Shown piece by piece: positions 60,367 to 64,000 of a stretch of 64,000 nucleotides of DNA; the stretch's first letter is position 1, and every line of letters begins with the position of its first letter. The stretch is from Oscheius dolichura (taxonomy: Eukaryota; Nematoda; Chromadorea; Rhabditida; Rhabditidae): positions 6,510,001 to 6,574,000 of the forward strand of contig OW051497.1 of the NCBI GenBank assembly GCA_932521035.1, read 5' to 3'. The notes beneath the pieces are model-generated. The model was not told where the DNA came from. It did no database searches and was given only the letters and a program-made list of their open reading frames with translations. The translations under genes and the position numbers were made by a program.

Positions 60367-63300
60367 TTATTTCCGAATAGGATGGTTTGGCGAAAACATA
60401 TGAGCAGGATTTTGCTCTGTAGCTTGTTCAGCCATGGCTAAAATAAGATTTTTTACGACGGGAAAAAGCACCCACATCTTGGTTGGAAAATGGCGTGTCC
60501 TTGTTCGTCATGAGGCTCGTTGGGATGTCCTTCGTCTGTATGCTCACTGTGCGAACCAACTTCGAGAATCTGGAAAGGATATTAGGGACGGAAGAGGAAA
60601 GAGAGAACCTCGTGGTGAGCCTCTTCGTGACTATGAGAACCGCCGAGAATATGCGGAGACAGGATTTCTACCAACATCTTTTCTTCGGAAGCGATACGAG
60701 GTGAAAGGATGTGTGGGGAAAGCACAACGACACCCATTGCTTCAGCGGAAAAGATATGGGGGGATAAGAGCTCTAAAAAGAGATGGAGACAAAAAAGCAT
60801 AAACATACTTGGACTGAGCACATAAATAACAAGAGCTTCCGGCGAGAGAATTTTGGGTTCAAGAAAATGTGGAGTCAATACCTCGGCGATCTAAATATCT
60901 ATAGAACAGAGCTCGGTTTCGAGCTGACCAAAGCTTCAGGAATTAGAACCCAGGCTTGCAAAGCACGTGGAGATAACACTTCTGCTCGGAAAGCTCCTGG
61001 GGAGAGGATTCGCGCAACCAAAGCAGAAGGGGAAAGAACGGTAGCTACAAACGCTCGAGGAGAGAGCGTGTGGACCTAAAGTGTTTATGTAGTAGGACCG
61101 ATTGAATAAGCCCTTACCACCAGAGCTTCAGGATTGATAATCTCGCCTATGAATGCTCTTGGAGACAGGGTGATTACTTCAAGTGAAGAGCCTTGGTTTA
61201 CAAAATTCGTGAAGGCTATTGGCTTAAGAGTGGTCCATTCAACACCCCCTTCAGCTCCAGCTTCGTGGGCCTGTCTCTTTGTACGTCCTGAACAGCTTCA
61301 TCTTCCGCGTATCACTAGTACCAACCTCCCCAGAAGGGCCACTCCTGCCTGCCCAAGAGAGATATGTCTCGAATCTGCTTCTCTATCCACTGGTCCTTTT
61401 CAATTTTCGACATTGCCCCCAAATGAGTAGTGTTCATACTTTCACTGTCGGTGACTGAAACAGGCGACGATAATTTCCTTTTTGGCTAACTCACATCTTT
61501 TGTTGGCATACATCAGATCCATTTGATTTTTGTCAAGGTACGCAAACCCGTAACGATCGAAATCGTCGTTCTGCTCGTCAGAAAAGGAACGCTTAGCTCT
61601 GAAGCAGTTATAATGATCACGTTTTATGTTTTGTGTCACCTTATCCAATTATGATCATGTTTGCTCAATTCTTGCATCAGTGGATAGTGGACAGTGTCCA
61701 AGTCCTTCGCTACATCTTTCAACGAGTCCATAGCTTTATCGAGGGCGGCACCACCCCCGCTCAACTCCAGAATCATCTCTAACATATTCTGTTGGTAGCG
61801 CTTATCCGAGGTGACAATCTGAAACATTTATGTCCTTTTCGATGACCCTCGACGTAAGCACAAAGTTCGCCAGACCGGTAGTCCGGCTTCCCCTTTGATG
61901 ACTGAATGTGTGTGAGTCAAACCGCCCGGATCCGGTTATCCGCACACTCTTTTCACTGAGCGGATCAACGTGGGCACAATATGACACTTTTCGATCCGGT
62001 AACGAAGATTGTCAAATGACCTACATCTAGCATATCGGGCACAGAGAAGAATCCGTCGTTTTGGAAGGAGAAAACTGTCGGTGATAAAAGGCGATTCTTT
62101 TCCTTCTTATCCGGCATCAGGGAGAATAGACGGGGTGACATGATTGACATTTTGCCATTGACAAATCCGGGGATATTCTGATGTTGCGCCTGAAAACAGT
62201 ATGTTTTGTGGGATGCAATCTGATCCTACTGCAAAAGCATTTACTGCTCCGATGACATCAGCCAAGACTTCCGCAGCATCCTTTTGCACTTGAGGATCCT
62301 CACTCGTAATTCCAAGTTGTTTCATGAGTCTAAAATACGTCTCAATGTGTCCTGTTGATTAACTTACCCTTTGTTTTCATCATTAACTAACTTGAAATAT
62401 GATTTGACCATATCTGATTTATCGACGTAGTCTTTGATTTTCTTCAACTTTTGAATGTTGGGGAACCCAGCTGGTTTACCACCTGAATATCAGTTCAGAT
62501 TAAAGCAAAAAGTACAACTCACCAACGAAGTTTTTCAGGTAAGTCATCGCAATTTTGGAATAGTCAATAGCCGGCTTGGAACCGACAACCGGGACGATGG
62601 GCACGTCTTCAACCTTCCGCTTTGTCCTGTGCTTTGTTTGGAGCCGCTGCATTCCCATGACATTCCTCTCCAGTTCTTCTTCTATCCGTTTAGCGTCCAC
62701 CTAAATGATATATTTCAGAATAAAGCAACTCTCACCTCAGAAGCCTTTATCCTTTCCCTCTTCTGCTTCTCTCTTTCCTCGGCCAGGAAGACATCCCACG
62801 CGTCGTCGATGGTGTCTCTCCGAATCCGTTTCCTCCTTGTTTGAGCTCTAATGGGGTTCTTCACATAGCCAAAGCCCTTCTTGTAGTAAAGGCCTTTCCA
62901 CATCTTATTATATTTTCTATCTTGTTGTGTACTGTACACAGGTCGGGTAATCCCTTCCGAAGTGCTATAGCTTGAAGCAGGAGGAATGATTGGGCGACTA
63001 GCAGATTTTTTAATAGAGATGTTCACTACGGGCTTCTGGGCCGGGCGTTCGATCTCCCTTTTCCTATTATAGTCTCGAGAATCAAAAGCGCGGACTGCAC
63101 ATCTCGCCAGGTCCACCGTGGTCTTCGCACCTTTCTCACACTGCTGATAGACGGTATTCTCAATGAAACTTGTCTCTTCTAAAGCAGCTCGAGCTTTCAT
63201 CTTAACGGATTATTATTCAGTCTTTATAAATAAACCTACTTTTATTAAACCTCGCACTGTAGCCAAATACCATAATTGCCGTAACTTTTCTTTGTCTAGG

Positions 63301-63460
63301 TCGTAATAAACAGATTTGCCCTGCGGTTGATCTTGCCCGGGGGTTTCTTTGATTTCTGCGGCCACCATGGTATAGACTGAACTGTATTTCTTTAATCCTC
63401 AAGGGAAAACTTACGGGAGGCAGCAGATAATATAACTAGCAGTAGCTTCGTAGTTGCCAT
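60367..63460 (-). CDS. MLT-10-like moulting-cycle protein (DUF644, LSP repeats)
   Basis: Secreted protein of the nematode MLT-10 family, which is needed for cuticle shedding and made in the hypodermis. [15 protein letters not shown] begins a signal peptide. A basic N-terminal part follows ([38 protein letters not shown]). The family core reads [40 protein letters not shown] and [20 protein letters not shown], then [18 protein letters not shown]. After it comes a tandem series of about ten-residue units built on [72 protein letters not shown] and [11 protein letters not shown]. The C-terminus is His/Glu-rich ([20 protein letters not shown], then [11 protein letters not shown]). The last exon is chosen by phase and ends FSPNHPIRK; a stop slightly earlier at FFPS is the alternative. 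About a dozen small exons. Confidence 0.85.
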
Positions 63461-64000
63461 CCATCCATGAGGTTGTGTACCGGCCCTAAAATAAGTCACA
63501 GAGTTCTTTGCACTCGTATCAATTTCATTCCAAAAATTTCAGTGGGCGGGATTTCCTAATGGCCCATTTTTTGCAAGATATCAAATGTGCACCTGTCATG
63601 TTGAGCTCGGCGGCAGATGGTAGAGGATGAAGGGAGAACGCAAATGGACAGCCGGCTGACAGGGATAATTGCACTACTATATCCGGTCAGCGTGGGTCAG
63701 AATGGCACTTTTTTCAAGCCAGTGGTTAAATACGTTACGAAACAGGAAGGAGCTCGGCTCATACAAAGAACCGTTTTATCTAAAGAAATAGGGCGGTCTT
63801 GCAAATGTAAACTTATGCCTGAGAAAGATCAGGCAGGTCTCTACGAAACGCCTACTTCTTATTCAAAAGACAATTACTCAATAGTATCTACAACGGAAAA
63901 CGTCCGATCGTAGTTGATCTCCTACAGGTGTTAATCACGAGAGTCACACGCAGTACTACAAATGTATCATGATTGCTACAAGCCAAGTTGAGAAACGCGG
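63461..64000. other. 5' flank of the MLT-10-like gene
   Basis: Upstream region of the minus-strand moulting gene. The 98-codon plus-strand ORF at 63617-63913 has no recognisable content. No promoter motif could be assigned. Confidence 0.3.

Noticed and set aside
60434-60802. 122-codon plus-strand Arg-rich ORF
   Set aside because: It is the antisense of the LSP repeat exons of the MLT-10-like gene.

Overview
This window is nuclear DNA from an animal, and almost certainly from a nematode of the Rhabditina/Caenorhabditis-like group. Genes are cut by many short GT-AG (and some GC-AG) introns, mostly 35-50 nt. Several start codons sit directly behind a pyrimidine-rich AG, as expected for spliced-leader trans-splicing. 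The content is nematode-typical: a GluCl channel subunit, an MLT-10-like moulting protein, an FLP-21-like neuropeptide, a tandem S28 peptidase and a Gly/Cys-Pro cuticle-type protein. From memory, the C. elegans counterparts rgef-1, ehbp-1, klc-2, cfz-2 and flp-21 are all on chromosome V, and rgef-1 and ehbp-1 are close neighbours there too. I read the window as a piece of the chromosome V-equivalent (Nigon element E). The species is not identified.

Layout. 0.7-5.0 kb (+): two-domain S28 serine peptidase. 5.2-8.8 kb (-): RasGRP-type Ras/Rap exchange factor. 9.5-13.7 kb (-): EHBP-1. 14.3-15.8 kb (+): LRP receptor-associated protein (ER chaperone). 16.1-16.9 kb (+): possible small secreted protein. 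17-20 kb: unresolved. 20.0-22.0 kb (+): glutamate-gated chloride channel subunit. 22.2-23.6 kb (-): membrane protein with a CUB-like and an LDLa module. 24.1-25.3 kb (+): DGAT2-family acyltransferase. 25.5-26.3 kb (+): small membrane orphan. 26.4-27.5 kb (-): orphan exons. 27.7-29.4 kb (+): MIF4G protein. 29.7-30.9 kb (+): orphan. 33.6-34.2 kb (+): Gly/Pro/Cys repeat protein. 34.3-39.9 kb: gene-poor. 39.9-41.9 kb (+): Frizzled. 42.2-43.6 kb (-): two copper transporters that look like an operon. 46.4-49.5 kb (+): kinesin light chain. 50.6-51.9 and 52.7-55.9 kb (+): two orphan genes. 56.5-57.2 kb (-): serpin lacking a visible C-terminus. 57.9-59.2 kb (+): FLP-21-like neuropeptide. 60.4-63.5 kb (-): MLT-10-like moulting protein.

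The genes do not form one pathway. Several are neuronal or signalling genes (GluCl, RasGRP, neuropeptide, Frizzled, kinesin light chain). Others serve secretion, endocytosis or extracellular matrix (EHBP-1, LRPAP1, S28 peptidase, MLT-10-like, Gly/Pro-rich). The clearest functional grouping is the copper-transporter pair. The most notable unexplained items are two large orphan proteins, the CUB/LDLa membrane protein beside the GluCl gene, GC-AG introns at conserved sites, and an internally duplicated S28 gene whose halves share intron positions. Gene models were spliced by hand from homology, phase and splice sites, so terminal exons are the least certain parts.
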